A DNA stretch of 64,000 bases from Thysanoteuthis rhombus (taxonomy: Eukaryota > Mollusca > Cephalopoda > Oegopsida > Thysanoteuthidae). This document shows positions 34,058 to 46,164 of the stretch, one piece after another (positions within the stretch are counted from its first letter, which is position 1; every line of letters starts with the position of its first letter). The DNA is taken from the NCBI GenBank assembly GCA_963457665.1, contig OY735202.1, positions 50,153,781 through 50,217,780 of the forward strand. Reading direction: 5' to 3'. The notes beneath the pieces were generated by a model. It saw nothing but the letters and a program-made list of their open reading frames with translations. It made no database searches and was not told where the DNA came from. The position numbers and the translations under genes were made by a program.

Positions 34058-34488
34058 TATATCATTAGATTGGACACTTTATGCAGATAATGTGATAATT
34101 GTAGAGATATTATATTAAGAAAAATATTTTGTCCTGCACCAGAATTAACAAAGTAGCTAATTGATGAGCCCACTATTTATACGTGTAAATATTTATGCCT
34201 AAGACCACAGAGTGGAGAGATGGGTGGCTTAATTGCGCTATTTCAAACTCCTGCTAACCAAGAGTGCTATTAGTTCAGTTGGTAGAGCAGAGACATGTTA
34301 AGACTGCTTTCCTGGAGGCTGTGGTTTTGACATCCACACAATGCTCATTTCTTTACCCATTTATCTGGTCAGCTGTTTGATTAACTGCTTCGGTTAATTC
34401 CGGTGCCGAACAAAATATATTTCATGATATGACGTTTCTACAATTATCACATTCTGTCAAACATAAACTGTCCAATCTAATGATATAT
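34058..34488. mobile_element. Fold-back element with tRNA-like core
   Basis: Arms of about 92-96 bp are inverted copies: ATCATTAGATTGGACA..., AATGTGATAATTGTAGA, ATATTTTGTCC.GCACC.GAATTAAC at 34,058-34,149 and its reverse complement at 34,393-34,488. The 243-bp loop holds box A TAGTTCAGTTGGTAGAGCAG and a weak box B TGGTTTTGACATCC. Both arms abut TA runs. It may be two tail-to-tail SINE parts or a miniature fold-back transposon. Confidence 0.6.
34262..34345 (+). other. tRNA-like Pol III promoter region
   Basis: TAGTTCAGTTGGTAGAGCAG is a near-perfect D-arm/box A. A box-B-like TGGTTTTGACATCC follows about 33 bases later. No cloverleaf acceptor stem is evident, so it is a tRNA-derived repeat head rather than a tRNA gene. 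Confidence 0.5.
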
Positions 34489-34499
34489 ATATATATATA

Positions 34500-34786
34500 T
34501 ATTCCCAAATAACTGCTTTCACACCAAGTTCTCAACTGGTTTATTCTCGCTCTGATCATCTTTTCAACATGACAGTTATGTAATTAGAAATAGACATATA
34601 TGGTCCGACAGAATGATTACAAACTGCTTTATATCATATATAAACTTATTTTAGATGATCTCCCATCATTACACAGTTAATGTATCATTCACCCTAGACA
34701 ATGTGAATAGAATAAACAATTAAAGAAAATAGAATCTGCAGTAGGAATCAAACCTGTCACTGATAGGGTAGCGATGCTCTTACATA
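34500..34786 (-). mobile_element. SINE-1, most complete copy
   Basis: In reverse it starts TAAGAGCATCGCTACCCTAT, then box B GTTTGATTCCTACTGCAG, body TTGTTTATTCTATTCACA, ATTCTGTCGGACCATATATG and CATAACTGTCATGTTG, and ends near GCAGTTATTTGGG. It lacks the first bases including box A. Confidence 0.75.
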
Positions 34787-35284
34787 AATACATACGCATA
34801 TAAATGGTGAGAAAATGGATGTGTTTTATACCTGACATAATGGGAAAACGTGAAAATTAGGAAAATGTATCTCTGTTACATGTTTCTCCCATTGTCAAAT
34901 GGGAAAAATAATAAAATTTACAAATACCAATGTAGTCATACTCTCCCCCTCAACAACACACCCACATCATCACACACTAACATACACTGCATACAATTTT
35001 CTCAATAACACAGTCACTAGATTCAACTACATATACAAGCACAAAACCCTTTTCATTTTCATTTCCCTTCCACAATTTAGTTGAACTTTGACACATACTC
35101 ATTTTCTCCTTTTTTGCCAGTATATGATATGAATTTAGAACAATGATAATAAAAACCACACATCATCTGTCTCACCAAACCTTACCATTTGCAAATTTTA
35201 TCATTTTTCTCTTTTGAAATATGTAACAGAAATAAATACATATTCCCAATTTTTGTGTTTCCATATTGTCTATCAAATTCCCTA

Positions 35285-35410
35285 CACACACACATAAATT
35301 TATGTATATATATCTATATAAATATATTTATATACATATATATATATACACATTCACATAAACATACATATTTACATAGATATATACATGTACATACATA
35401 GATAGAGAGG
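35285..35410. repeat. TA/CATA microsatellite
   Basis: Interrupted TATA and CATA runs with GATAGA at the end. Confidence 0.93.
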
Positions 35411-35616
35411 GAGCAATGTTGATGTATGTTTAGAGAGAGAGAGTGTTAATGTGGGCAGCAATTTTTCTTCTGAACATACATTATTAAAAACAATACATAG
35501 TTTGTTGATTAAATTTTTTCATTGGCTTTCTTGTTTGTGAGCAATCATTCTTAATAATGACAAATGATGATTTTAAGAACTTTGAAAAGCTTTCAGGTAG
35601 TTGTAAACTTGTTTTG

Positions 35617-35617
<1 letters not shown>

Positions 35618-35663
<46 letters not shown>

Positions 35664-35684
35664 GTGTATATTCATACATACATG

Positions 35685-35735
<51 letters not shown>

Positions 35736-35756
35736 GTGTATATTCATACATACATG

Positions 35757-35804
<48 letters not shown>

Positions 35805-35907
35805 CAGAGAGTGAGGCATAAACACATGTTACGCACATGGATTCTACATATATGTCTACAAATGCATCTCTTCCGGTGCCCCCCTCTCTCTCTCTCTCTT
35901 TCTCTCT

Positions 35908-35948
<41 letters not shown>

Positions 35949-35949
35949 T

Positions 35950-35990
<41 letters not shown>
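35618..35990. repeat. TA arrays with higher-order 72-bp duplication
   Basis: Three TA runs are separated by an identical spacer starting TACGTGTATATTCATACATA at 35,661 and again at 35,733. A CT tract and further TA runs follow to 35,990. Confidence 0.93.
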
Positions 35991-35992
<2 letters not shown>

Positions 35993-36079
35993 CATGTGAT
36001 GTGTAAAATGGAATCTCTGCACAAGTTTTTCTATCTGACCTTGATGAGCGGGGCAAACAACTTAAGATAGACATTTTGT

Positions 36080-36750
36080 AAATGTCAACCTCGTTTGATG
36101 ATCTGCACATGAACATGAAGACAATCTGTTTTCCACTTTCTAAATAACACTTCTTGAAAGTTATCTCCTTACACACAGAAAAAAACACTGCAAGATCCTC
36201 CAAGAATATTTTCTCTGATTTAGATATAATAGAAGAGATTATAATTGGGACTAACCATTCTAATTGCTTAGAGAATTTGTCTTCATGGTAGAAAAAAAAT
36301 AATACCTCGCACATTCACTACTACTTTGGATAGTGCAACATATAATGGCATGGCCTCGCAAACGCAGATCGAGAGGGCTTTCCTCAACTGCTGCAGTCTC
36401 TCAGATGTGGAGTGAGAGAGGTAAACCTTTCCACAGTAGTCACTGGGGAAAGACTGGCTGTCTTCTTTCATCTACTCTTGTTCTGCGTGTGGTTTTGACA
36501 TGGAATGTAGCTTGGTAGACCTTGTGTTGCTACACGCTCTTGTCAGCTTCCTCTTTTGTCCACTGTTTGGGTTGATGCTGTTGCACATCAAAATAACACA
36601 GAGAAAATCCTCTTCTCATTGACACAAGGCAGAAACTGAATCTAGTGCATACTGTAGCTATTTTCATTGCCTTAATAAAAAAAATCATGGAATGGACACA
36701 CATGTGAATCAGAGTTGTAATTGCATCATGTAGCATTGAACACATAAATC
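36080..36750 (-). other. Unclassified block with - strand frames
   Basis: This stretch is less AT-biased and has long - strand frames: 36,314 down to about 36,000, 36,471-36,283 and 36,745-36,530. One reads SDYCGKVYLSHSTSERLQQL, faintly like the broken zinc finger found at the C-terminus of some LINE proteins. No other domain was recognised. It may be a decayed retroelement. Confidence 0.3.
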
Positions 36751-37187
36751 TTACAAGAGCTAGATCCGCATGAAAATAACGTCTTCATTTTCCATTCATC
36801 CTCCTCATCATCTACCAATTTGTATGATTTCTTAATGCAAGTACTGTTCTTCTCTTTTCCTTGATCAATGTAATAATCTTATTATAGATAGGTGTATAGA
36901 TTTACATTATTATATATATATATATATTGATGTATATATGTTTCTATATTTTCTTGTCCTGTTTCAACGTTTTCGTCAATGAAAAAGGAGATCCCAACAT
37001 AGTAACATACAACTATAGCAAACAAAATTGGTGATTTTATCTATAGTTTACTCCATGAGAATAGTTTACTCAATGCCCAAAGAAGATTATCTTTGTAGTC
37101 ACTGATACAGTATCAAAACTGCATGTCAAACTGTCAAAAATATTTACGAAGATTGTTTCATGATTTAATTTTCTTGTTTCTTTCCAG

Positions 37188-37358
37188 TTATATGAAGTCT
37201 ACCTCTACGATAGCATCATATTGATAAACAATGTTATCAACAAGATGGAGAATACTGCAGCCAAGTTCTTTGAGCATCGGAATATCTGCTGTCCAATAAG
37301 TGGATGTACATCGCAAGATATAACACCCGCTCTTAGATTCATGCAAGAAGCAGTTCAG
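37188..37358 (+). CDS. iGluR exon 4 (ATD, YDS motif and Cys cluster)
   Basis: The exon has 57 codons, phase 0 at both ends, between a tttctttccag acceptor and a CAG|gttggt donor. It begins LYEVYLYDSI, the equivalent of the (A)LxYDAV helix start in other receptors. A helix, a cysteine cluster (NICCPISGC) and the helix RFMQEAVQ follow. In kainate receptors a conserved cysteine at the same place forms the ATD disulphide; here three cysteines lie close together. The donor GTTGGT is weaker than those of the other exons. Read-through into the intron stays open for 33 codons and is strongly hydrophobic. Confidence 0.9.
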
Positions 37359-38113
37359 GTTGGTTGGGTGCCAAAAAGCCAAACTTATTCACTTTTTTGT
37401 TCTTTGATTTTCTTTCTTCTTCTAAACATTTTAAGGTACCTTTTTGTGTTACAAAAGTGATATATATCGTCAAGTTTTTCAGTAGGCATCAACTTTTTTA
37501 TTGAACTACCAAGCCAGGTGAACAATAAGCAGGGTCAGTATACGGCCAGGGATCTTATGAAAGTTATTGGGGTCACAGAAACATTTTAAAATCTTTTTCA
37601 AAGAGTAATGTTGTTTTTTTTAATTTTTGGAAAAAATACTTTTTTTCTCAAAACAAAAGTGGTGGGGGGGTGAACTCTTGTGTAATTGTGTCAGTGCTAC
37701 TGGACATACTTCAGTGATTCACTTAATGGAAACAGAATCTGCATTAATTTTGGAAATTGCTACAATAGAATAGTGTCCAGGATTCTGTAATTTATCATTT
37801 TATTTGGCTAAACTAATAAGACAATACAGAAAATCAATTGATGGAACTGATAGAGACCAATATGAAGCCCAGCTAGAAAAGAAATCTCACTGACAACCCA
37901 ATTCCCACTGGTAAAACACATATACACTAGGGGACCAGAATACAAAACATAACACTGATATATCCAGCCAAACTTGGACAGCGGTAATGTTGATTAGATA
38001 AAATTTATGACAGCCATAAGCAGGAACGAGAGTGAAGGTGACTATAAGATTAATAATCTATGCCCCAATCACCATCAATAGCATCTTGTCAGATAAGTCT
38101 TATTGAAACATTG

Positions 38114-38115
<2 letters not shown>

Positions 38116-38152
<37 letters not shown>

Positions 38153-38178
38153 CTCATATATATATATATATATACTCG
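38116..38178. repeat. (TA)n microsatellite pair
   Basis: Two TA runs are separated by TTATTGTCTC. Confidence 0.95.
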
Positions 38179-40342
38179 ATACAATGCAGAATCACTTATA
38201 AGGCAGTTTGAGCATGAACCCCAATTTTCAAAACAATTGGTTTGGCTCTCGAAATAATAGCTAAATACAAAATAGAAAGACCCCCAAGAAATCTTATGCA
38301 CTGGGCCCATCAATATTAGATTCAGCCAACAGTAGCTCAAAAGTATTGGAACTAGAAAAGCCAATCAGGTACTTGTTGCCAACTCAAAAAATAGTTTCCA
38401 TTTGACAGCCAAAAAGTGCTAAATTCTTTAAAAAAAAATCCATTGAATCATGTTACACCAACTGTAAAAAGGAAATGAATCAGACAAAAATATTTTAGCA
38501 GTCAATAAATGAAACACATCACCCCCTCCCCTTTTCATCTAAAGAGATTACTTACCTATACACTTATTACATATGTATCTGAGTTTTGTCAATATGTAAC
38601 CTTCTTGTGACCTGATACAATTTTAAAATTTTTTACATTCATTTGTGTCTTTCTGCCATACTAGCTTCATCCTACCCCCTGCTCCACAGTTATCTCTTCA
38701 TTTCTACACAAATCATAAGGGTCATTCTTGAAAAAGTTGTGGGGGGCTGGACTTAGATTAAGGTTTGTAAAGATGGCAAATTTGTTACAACGCAGACTCA
38801 CTTATAATGCAGTAGAAAATTACGGACCCTGATTTCCAAATTATAACGGGTGTGCAGTGTGTGTATATATATTAAAATCCCCAAAATAGTTACACGATAA
38901 ACATCTGATGATCCCAGCAAGAGAAAATTTACTCATAGCACCGTAATATCAATGTACATGTAAAAAATGAAAAAAATATTAAAGAAAATCACATAAATTA
39001 CATTTACAGATATTGGGAAAGGATAGACAATTGTAAGGATAGACAAAGGGGATTAATAATTTGAGTTTTTCCTACATATTCTATGCATGTGTTATGGATG
39101 CTTATACAAACAAGTTGGTATAAGAGAGAGAGAGAGAGAGAGAGAGAGCAAATCTGTATATATTTCTTTGAGTATGTTATAGAATCCCAATTTATTACTA
39201 TTCGTAGGCTTAGAAGTGGATTATACATATACATATTTCATGACATACGTCTATTAATGCTTATAGATTATATTATGTAATCTATACGCATTAATACATA
39301 TATCATTAAGTAGCCGGATTAGCACAATATAAAGGAATGAAATGAATACAGATAGTAACAGTAACAAAAATGCTCAAGTATAAAAAACATATACAAAAAA
39401 ATGCAATATTTAGAAACCACCAGGTTGACTAAAAAAGAAACCTAAATAATCTCCTAATCAATTCTTCATGATTGACTTTGCAAATGTTTTACGTGACAAA
39501 TCGAATGAAAAATAAAACAAAGATCATACAAGGCTATGGAATCAGCTTGTTTGTAATTACTTTAATGCTTTTTATCATTACAGGAGTACTTATCTACGCA
39601 CATTTCCATGTATAATCAATCAGTGAGAACAATGAAAAATTGGGAGAAAAAATATTGTTTAATTGTGTTTCAGATTGTTTGCATATTAGAATATCAGGAA
39701 TGTGCAGAATCAAAACATTTTCAACCATAAGACGAGGGTTCATCTGAGGCCACTGTATATTTGAGACTGTTGCTCTTCCTTTCAATTCCGAATTTTAGCA
39801 TTTGATAGCCAAATATAGACCGGGAAAACAATGAATTTTCATATGCAACATCAAATTTTCAATGAAATTTGGCAGACAGCATTTGGTCGGTGAGCTGTTG
39901 TTTGCTGACAATTGTCTTAAGGTATCAGCGTTTCAAAGATACCTTGAACTGATTATGCCTTTGCAGAACTACCAATGATATAAACTGAGGAGATAGTTTG
40001 ACTACTGCATATACCACAGTGTTGAAAACATAATACAACTTACTTATCTACTATATTGAATTGTTGCAGGAGATACATTCTAACATATTAATATTATTTG
40101 GGATCATTTTAATTGCAATCTGAAATTATTTTACTCATCTAGCAACAAAAGATTTTATACATTGGAATATTTGGATTTTTCTTTCATTCTTTCTTGTTGG
40201 ATGTTACATAGAATATATTTTATAAGAAATAAATGCAGTGTTATGGTTAAAAGAATAATGGAGTCAATTTAGGTCTGTGTTGGGATAGTTATGACCAGCA
40301 TCCTCCTCATCCAAAAACTTCCAGCTATATACCACATTTTTA

Positions 40343-40785
40343 GAAATTGTTAACCAAAAATGTTACAAAAAACTGTCAACAGATGTTTTTTCAGTTTTTA
40401 GGTTGATCTGGCTGGTTGGATATGTATGTATGTGTCATTCATTCATACCATATTGGGCTAGAGAGCTGAAAATTTAAACATTTACTCCTTATCATGTCTA
40501 TAAAAAAATTTTTGTTTTTCAAAAACCTCCTCAAAAATTGGTTTTTAGTGGTGGTTTCAATTTACTATATCATTTTATGCTAAATCGGTCACTTAGTTTA
40601 TGCCTGGCTGCATTCATACTTGTGGGCTTTTTTAAATTATGACTTTTTTAATGATCACCATCCAACAAAAGTAATTTAATCATTAATCACTCTTTTTTCC
40701 ATTTTCAATTGATCCCCCTGAACATGACATGCTGCCAAAAGACTTTGGTTACATGATGGTTTCTATTGATTGACCTATTTATATG
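40343..40785 (-). repeat. Family A copy near exon 5
   Basis: A near full-length antisense copy runs from TTAGAAATTGTTAACC through ATTGGGCTAGAGAGCTGAAA and GACATGCTGCCAAAAG to TATTGATTGACC. Confidence 0.87.
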
Positions 40786-40939
40786 GAAATTAATTTTATA
40801 TGAAAATTTTTTTACATGATATTGATTAGATTTTGACTTCCTCTTTTTCATATTAACGTACAAATACTTCATTGTTAACATCTTGAAAGCTGTTTCATTT
40901 TATCTTAACAGTCAATCTGCATTCTTTTTTCTCTTTTAG

Positions 40940-41053
40940 AATCAGTTCAAGGGGTGTGCAGGCATGTTCAGCTTAGATGCTACATCAGGACATCGTCAAG
41001 TCACTTTTGGCTTGTACCAGCTTGATCCAAATTCGGGTGGCACACCAGAACAG
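40940..41053 (+). CDS. iGluR exon 5 (ATD, FKG...G block)
   Basis: The exon has 38 codons, phase 0 at both ends, between a ctcttttag acceptor and a CAG|gtaata donor. It starts NQFKGCAGMFSLDATSG and continues to GLYQLDP. This matches the terminal ATD block of iGluRs, written generally as (F/L)xGLTGxIxFdxxGxRxxxxxxIxxL. The conserved G-x-x-G and the S-G-H-R turn are present; the usual Leu of GLTG is Cys. It joins IGYWN in exon 6 without a gap. Confidence 0.92.
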
Positions 41054-41614
41054 GTAATAGAAATCTCCATCTACTGCCATTTCTGGATTGTCTATGAATA
41101 CCTTTCATTTTTTGAAGCCTTTGTCTCTGGTACAAACTTTCTTTGTAGTTATTTTTAAGCTTTACCATGGGTCTGGATCAATAAGTCCGTGGCCTGACTC
41201 ATAGTTCTAAGCAGAATTTTGATCTGGAAATTTCAATGTATAATGTCAATCTATGTGATCAATATTCACTTCTGAATCAAGTTCTCTGACATGGAAGATT
41301 ATTTTGAAAAATAAATGTTTGTTGTGTAAAGTGAATGCTTTTTTCATTTGGTTAGAGACTTATTGATGTACTTACATGTATGTTCAGAAGGATAACCACT
41401 TCAGAACTACTAACAGTACAAGAATAATGAGCGCATTTTTATCATATATGAATTCCCCAATAATGATTATGCAGTTCCAAATGAATTTCTCATAATCCTT
41501 GATAGTGTATCTGCAGCTTTTTTACCCAAGCTTTTAAATTAAAACCTCTGTATTACTGGAGGAAAGCTGATGAAGGCAATTCAGTATTTTCAAGCTTAGT
41601 ATAGCATAAGGCAA

Positions 41615-41715
41615 TTAGTGTCAAGCACTCAATGAGAATCGAACTCTTATCAGTATTTATGGTCTGGGAAACTAACTTTCTGAACTTTACTCTATGATAA
41701 GGTGCTCCAACTTAA
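41615..41715 (-). repeat. tRNA-like fragment
   Basis: The - strand has a good box B, AGAGTTCGATTCTCATT. Box A is poor. It is probably a SINE head rather than a tRNA gene. Confidence 0.4.
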
Positions 41716-42889
41716 CCTAGGATAACTTAGATCTGTGCAAAGAAAGAGATTTTAATTATCTTAGCATTTCACAGAAACAGGGCCTATGGCAAGTTCTGAA
41801 ATTGTACCCCTGTCCAAACATCTGACATGGTAACATCCATCTTTCAGATTATTTTATCATAATATCAGCTCAAAATGCAAATTAAGCAGTGTTAATCTTT
41901 TAATTCATAAATTATGGCTGTACATGAAAATTACAACCCTTTACTTTGTGCAGGAGAATGGTCTTACTACTAGTTGATACTGAGTACTGTGAGGTAGCTC
42001 CCAGCGCTGTATTTTTACCAGATAATTTATATTACTGATTCAGCAATTTGGCCATCATAGTGTTTCTCACCCATGACAATCGAAGAGTAATGATACATCT
42101 GAAGAGGATTCTTTTAAAACTATCCAAGGATTACTGAATTTAATAGAGACTGCTCAGTGGCACCTCCTTCAAATGGCACCTATGAAACATGTCATACTTG
42201 CCATACTATAGATGTACTAATGAGTGTAAGCTAAAATATCATAAGAAAACTCTTTGCTCAGAAATTTAGAAGTTAGATAAAGGAATCTCATTATATTCAT
42301 TGTATGATGAAAAACTGACTTGCTGAGGATAAACTACTTAGTGATTACTGAATAAAATAATGAAAGGTTCATAAAATGCTGCTCTCCTGAAGAAGCCATA
42401 GAAATAATTGAGCCACTGAACTGGAAAGCAGGTCAAAGTCATATGATATGAGTTACTAATGGGGCTCCTTGTTATCCAAAGTGTTGACCCCAAACTGGAA
42501 GATTTCAAGGTACACCAAGAATGCATAGAACCATTAAATGTCAGGTATTTGTGCAAGGCTTTGGCTTTTGGATTTACTCTTTCTTCTTTCCCATATCAAG
42601 ATATCTCTCACCCACAAAAACCTGTGCTAGGTTTCAGATCAGTGAACAAGTTACCTGATTAATGGGCATATTTTGCATGAATATAATAGATGTTGAATTG
42701 CCGGTGTATTCTTTAAGAGGTTAAAGTAGGGTTCAGGGATAAGGATGTGCAGCTATTTTGGGATGGGAGTGCTGAGCTGTTGAACAGGAATGGTGTTGAC
42801 TGTTTTTTCACACAAGAAGGGCTTCACAATACACATTAAGATAAAAGATAAACGCAATTAGTTGCCTGCAAAAATTTATAAGAGGTACG

Positions 42890-43060
42890 GTTGGCCACAG
42901 GGTTAAATACACCAAGAATGGTATCAGCACAATGTGCTCAAATTCTGGCTGAGACAGTTCATTTTCAGTTTGCACCCATGCTCTTATAAAGGCATGAATC
43001 CACTTCTATCCCCCAGCTATGGCTAAATAGAAGAACAGTTGGATCTCTTTAACTCTCTAA
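42890..43060. repeat. Dispersed family E copy
   Basis: AAGGCATGAATCCACTTC, then CCAGCTATGGCTAAATAGAAGAACAG and TTGGATCTC, resembles 59.71-59.78 kb word for word with substitutions. Confidence 0.5.
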
Positions 43061-44504
43061 GGCGGTTCATCTTTGAAATCAAGCTAGCCCCTCGGCTCTG
43101 TAAAATCCCCTAATTAGCCTATGACTTGTTGACGGGGAAAAAGATAGATACTTGCACTAGTGGCATTAGTGTGAAGTGAACTTAAACTGTCCCAGCCTGA
43201 TTTTGAATTCAGATCGCCAATCCCATTCTCCATGCTGTTAACTGTTAAGGCACTTGCAACTCATGTTATCTAAGTATTATTTGAGAAATCTATACGTGAA
43301 AATTTGAAAATTAGCATTAGTACTCCACAACGCTCCTTCTAGAATTGTTTTATTTCTATTTTTGGAAAAAAAAGAAGCTTTTTTGATCCTTTTTAGGTCT
43401 TATTCTGATGAGTTTATTTGTACGTGTGTTCCAATACTCTTGGTCATACTGTGTTGTCAACAGGCTTGAAAATTGGCATCAATACTAAACCCCTTAAAAA
43501 AAAACATATGGCTTTTCGGGAAAAAGGCCTATTTGACCTTTGGGGGCATCATCCTAATGGGTTTAATAATAGTATCTAAATGCTCCAGAATCAAGATGTT
43601 TCTAGATGTTTTTGTACTAAGTTTTAGATGTTTTCCAGAGGAACACCAGAGATGAATAGAATTTATTCTGACCATATTTATTCTTCGTTGGAATTTTTTT
43701 ACATGACTTCAAATTTTGAGGCTACAATTTTCCAATATTTTTACAACCCTTAAATTTTTTTTATTCTGTGTTATTCTTCTTCACATGGACCATAACTTTA
43801 ACCATAACTTTTAGGTTATACCAGAAATCAGACATAACAAAGACACAACCATACAATCAATTATACAATTAAACATACTAATTTACATATAAGGCTTTTA
43901 TATGGATCAGTAGAATATTAGTCTTTTGAACTTCGTGTCATGTTTTATTTTTTTGAATTCAAGAATTTTGTGTTTTCATTGATTTCAATTTACTTTTTCC
44001 AATGTCAGCTATATAAGAATGTTTTGAAAGTCAAATTTTTTAAATAGCTTACAAAACTTACAAAACAAGACCCTTAACTTTCATGCCAGCTACTCAACAA
44101 AACAAAGCAGAATCTTTTTTCTCTGAGTTGCTGCTATGTTTTCCCTAAAAATGATTTTATTCTGGATTCTTTGGCACACCTGAGAGGGCATCAAAAATAG
44201 AATCCTTACCTGATAGATGATAGGCAGGAGCGTATTGGGTTCCTTTCAATGTCTCTACTCTTGGAATGCCAAATCATTTTCTTATTTGTCAATTCTCCCT
44301 TCTTTTACTGCATTGTCCCAAATGGATTATTTACCTCTCCCTACTACCTTTTCCATAACTGTGGAACATTTAATCACGAGTGTCACAGCAATGTTCAAAC
44401 AACTCTGATCTAATTATGCCATAATTATTTATCATTTGTATTAATTGATATTTAATTGTGCACAGAATTCATTTTAGAAAGTTCTGGTCTTCTTTGTTTT
44501 TAGA

Positions 44505-44822
44505 AACCATGTCTAGAAAATAATGTTTCTGTTTTCTTTTCAAATTCCCACCTAATTATGTTCTTAGTAAGGGGGTTAAATTTGGAATGTGAGCTTATGC
44601 AAAATCAAACCCTTATTTTGTGTCCAGCAACATTTACACTTGTTTTTTTTTTCCATTCAGACTTTTTCAGTGATCACTGCCCAATTAAAAACAAATGAAG
44701 TAACTTATTCATTGAGAAACCCTTTCTTTTAACACAATTAATTGATCACTTTTAACACAGCATGCTTGCCAAAAGATGTTGGTCATGTGATGGTTTCTAT
44801 TGAGTGACAAATCAGACCCGTT
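44505..44822 (-). repeat. Family A copy, one end missing
   Basis: An antisense copy holds the half from the ATGTCTAGAAAA block through GTGATCACTGCCCAA and CAGCATGCTTGCC to TTGAGTGACAAATCAGACCC. Confidence 0.86.
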
Positions 44823-45145
44823 TTACAATTTTCTGGACTACTCGTCCTACAAAGAAATGTTTTCATTACTGCTTATGTTGAGGTTTAAATGATTTTGGTA
44901 TCTGATTGTTGCTCATAGAGGATCACTCAAAAACACCCAACAGAAAATAAATTCTGCACAAAACGTTAGATACTGAAAAAATCCTCTCAGTCAGAACAAA
45001 TTTGACAGCATAATATTTTTAACGATTTCAAAGTAATATTCATACACAGTTATATGTTTCTTTTGTAACTACACCTTGAATATATAATTAACAAAAACAT
45101 TTTTAGAAACAGTATTCTTTCATTCTTATGCATTTTCTTCTATAG

Positions 45146-45247
45146 ATTGGTTATTGGAATAAAACATCTGGCCTTGTCCTAACTGAACCCAATTCACGGT
45201 ACTCATCCGACTGGCACCTCAGGAAACTCAGAGCAATAACAGTTATT
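45146..45247 (+). CDS. iGluR exon 6 (ATD to LBD linker)
   Basis: The exon has 34 codons, phase 0 at both ends, between a ttcttctatag acceptor and an ATT|gtaagt donor. It reads IGYWNKTSGLVL at the start, the highly typical (I/V)GxW(N/D)xxxGL strand that ends the ATD. It finishes LRKLRAITVI, the first LBD strand that runs into EPPFVM of exon 7, equivalent to LIVTTILEEP(Y/F)VM. N233 is a sequon. The fit to exon 7 is gapless. Confidence 0.93.
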
Positions 45248-45469
45248 GTAAGTATTATCTGCCATCATCTTTCTTCTGATTAACTACTTAGTTTTCATAA
45301 GTATTATGTTTATAACAATATCAATTATTTTATGCTCTTGACAATTTTATAGGTCAGAGGATAATTACTTACTTAGATAGCTTAGTTTTGGTACAAAGCC
45401 CTGAATGTTGATCGAATATACTACTCAGTTGTTATAATTGTTTGCTGCATTGCATTTGCAACACCAGAA

Positions 45470-45990
45470 AGCACTCAGGGACTGCAAATCTCTGCAAATG
45501 ATATGTCAGGGAGAGTAATTGTGTATGGATCCACCCTAAAATCTATTCAGTTCTTCCATAGCCTATTGTACATCCTTCCACAAAATCTGAATGAAATTCA
45601 TAAATACCTTTCAGAGTTGTCTTGCTGACAGAACAAAAATTGGCAATATCATTAATTCTTGACATATAACTGCAATCTAAGGGGGTAATTATGCAAGGAT
45701 ATGCTCCAACATTTAATCATTTCTTTTGTAGCCAATTGTTCACCTTTTCCCAGGAGATTTGATGTAGATACTTATGAGCATATACACAAATGCATGGCGG
45801 AAAAAAAAACTGAAAAATATCCCTCGATCGATAAAGAAAATTCCTGAATCAACCATGAAAATTTACCACATTTTTTTAGCCTTTTGCCCATCCATTAAAC
45901 CACAAGATTTCATTGAAATTCATTCAGTACTTTCATAGATATCAATTGGACAGTCAAACAGACAAACAGATTCAATCAAATACATATACC
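45470..45990. repeat. Family D satellite-like units
   Basis: CCTTCCACAAAATC, ATGAAATTCATAAATACCTT, then CCATTAAACCACAAGATTTC and CATTGAAATTCATTCAGTAC with GATATCAATTGGACAG match the cluster at 26.0-26.6 kb. Confidence 0.65.
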
Positions 45991-46164
45991 TCTTTTCAAC
46001 TTCATTTTCAGAGGTAAGTAAGGATGGGCATTATAGTGAAGCAAATCCACATTCTTACCCAGAAAAGGGTCTTTCCTATTGGAATGCATCACTTGAACAA
46101 TCCAATTGCTTATTGCGGCATTTCACAGTAGCAGTTTATCCAGGTTTCAGCAGTTTATTATATT

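Larger units (their letters stand above)
37359..40939 (+). other. Intron 4 (3.6 kb)
   Basis: No exon was recognised. The intron contains TA tracts (about 38,118-38,175), a GA tract at 39,125-39,148 and an antisense family A copy (40,343-40,785) that ends about 155 bases before exon 5. The rest is AT-rich sequence with no recognised element. Confidence 0.7.
41054..45145 (+). other. Intron 5 (4.1 kb)
   Basis: No exon was recognised. The intron contains a tRNA-like fragment on the - strand (about 41,615-41,715), part of a dispersed repeat shared with 59.6-59.9 kb (42,890-43,060) and an antisense family A copy (44,505-44,822). Other parts look unique and AT-rich. Confidence 0.7.

Noticed and set aside
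34262..34345. Functional tRNA gene
   Set aside because: Box A is good, but there is no complementary acceptor stem and the box B is weak. It is better read as a tRNA-derived repeat head. The same applies to 6,783, 47,066 and 49,400.
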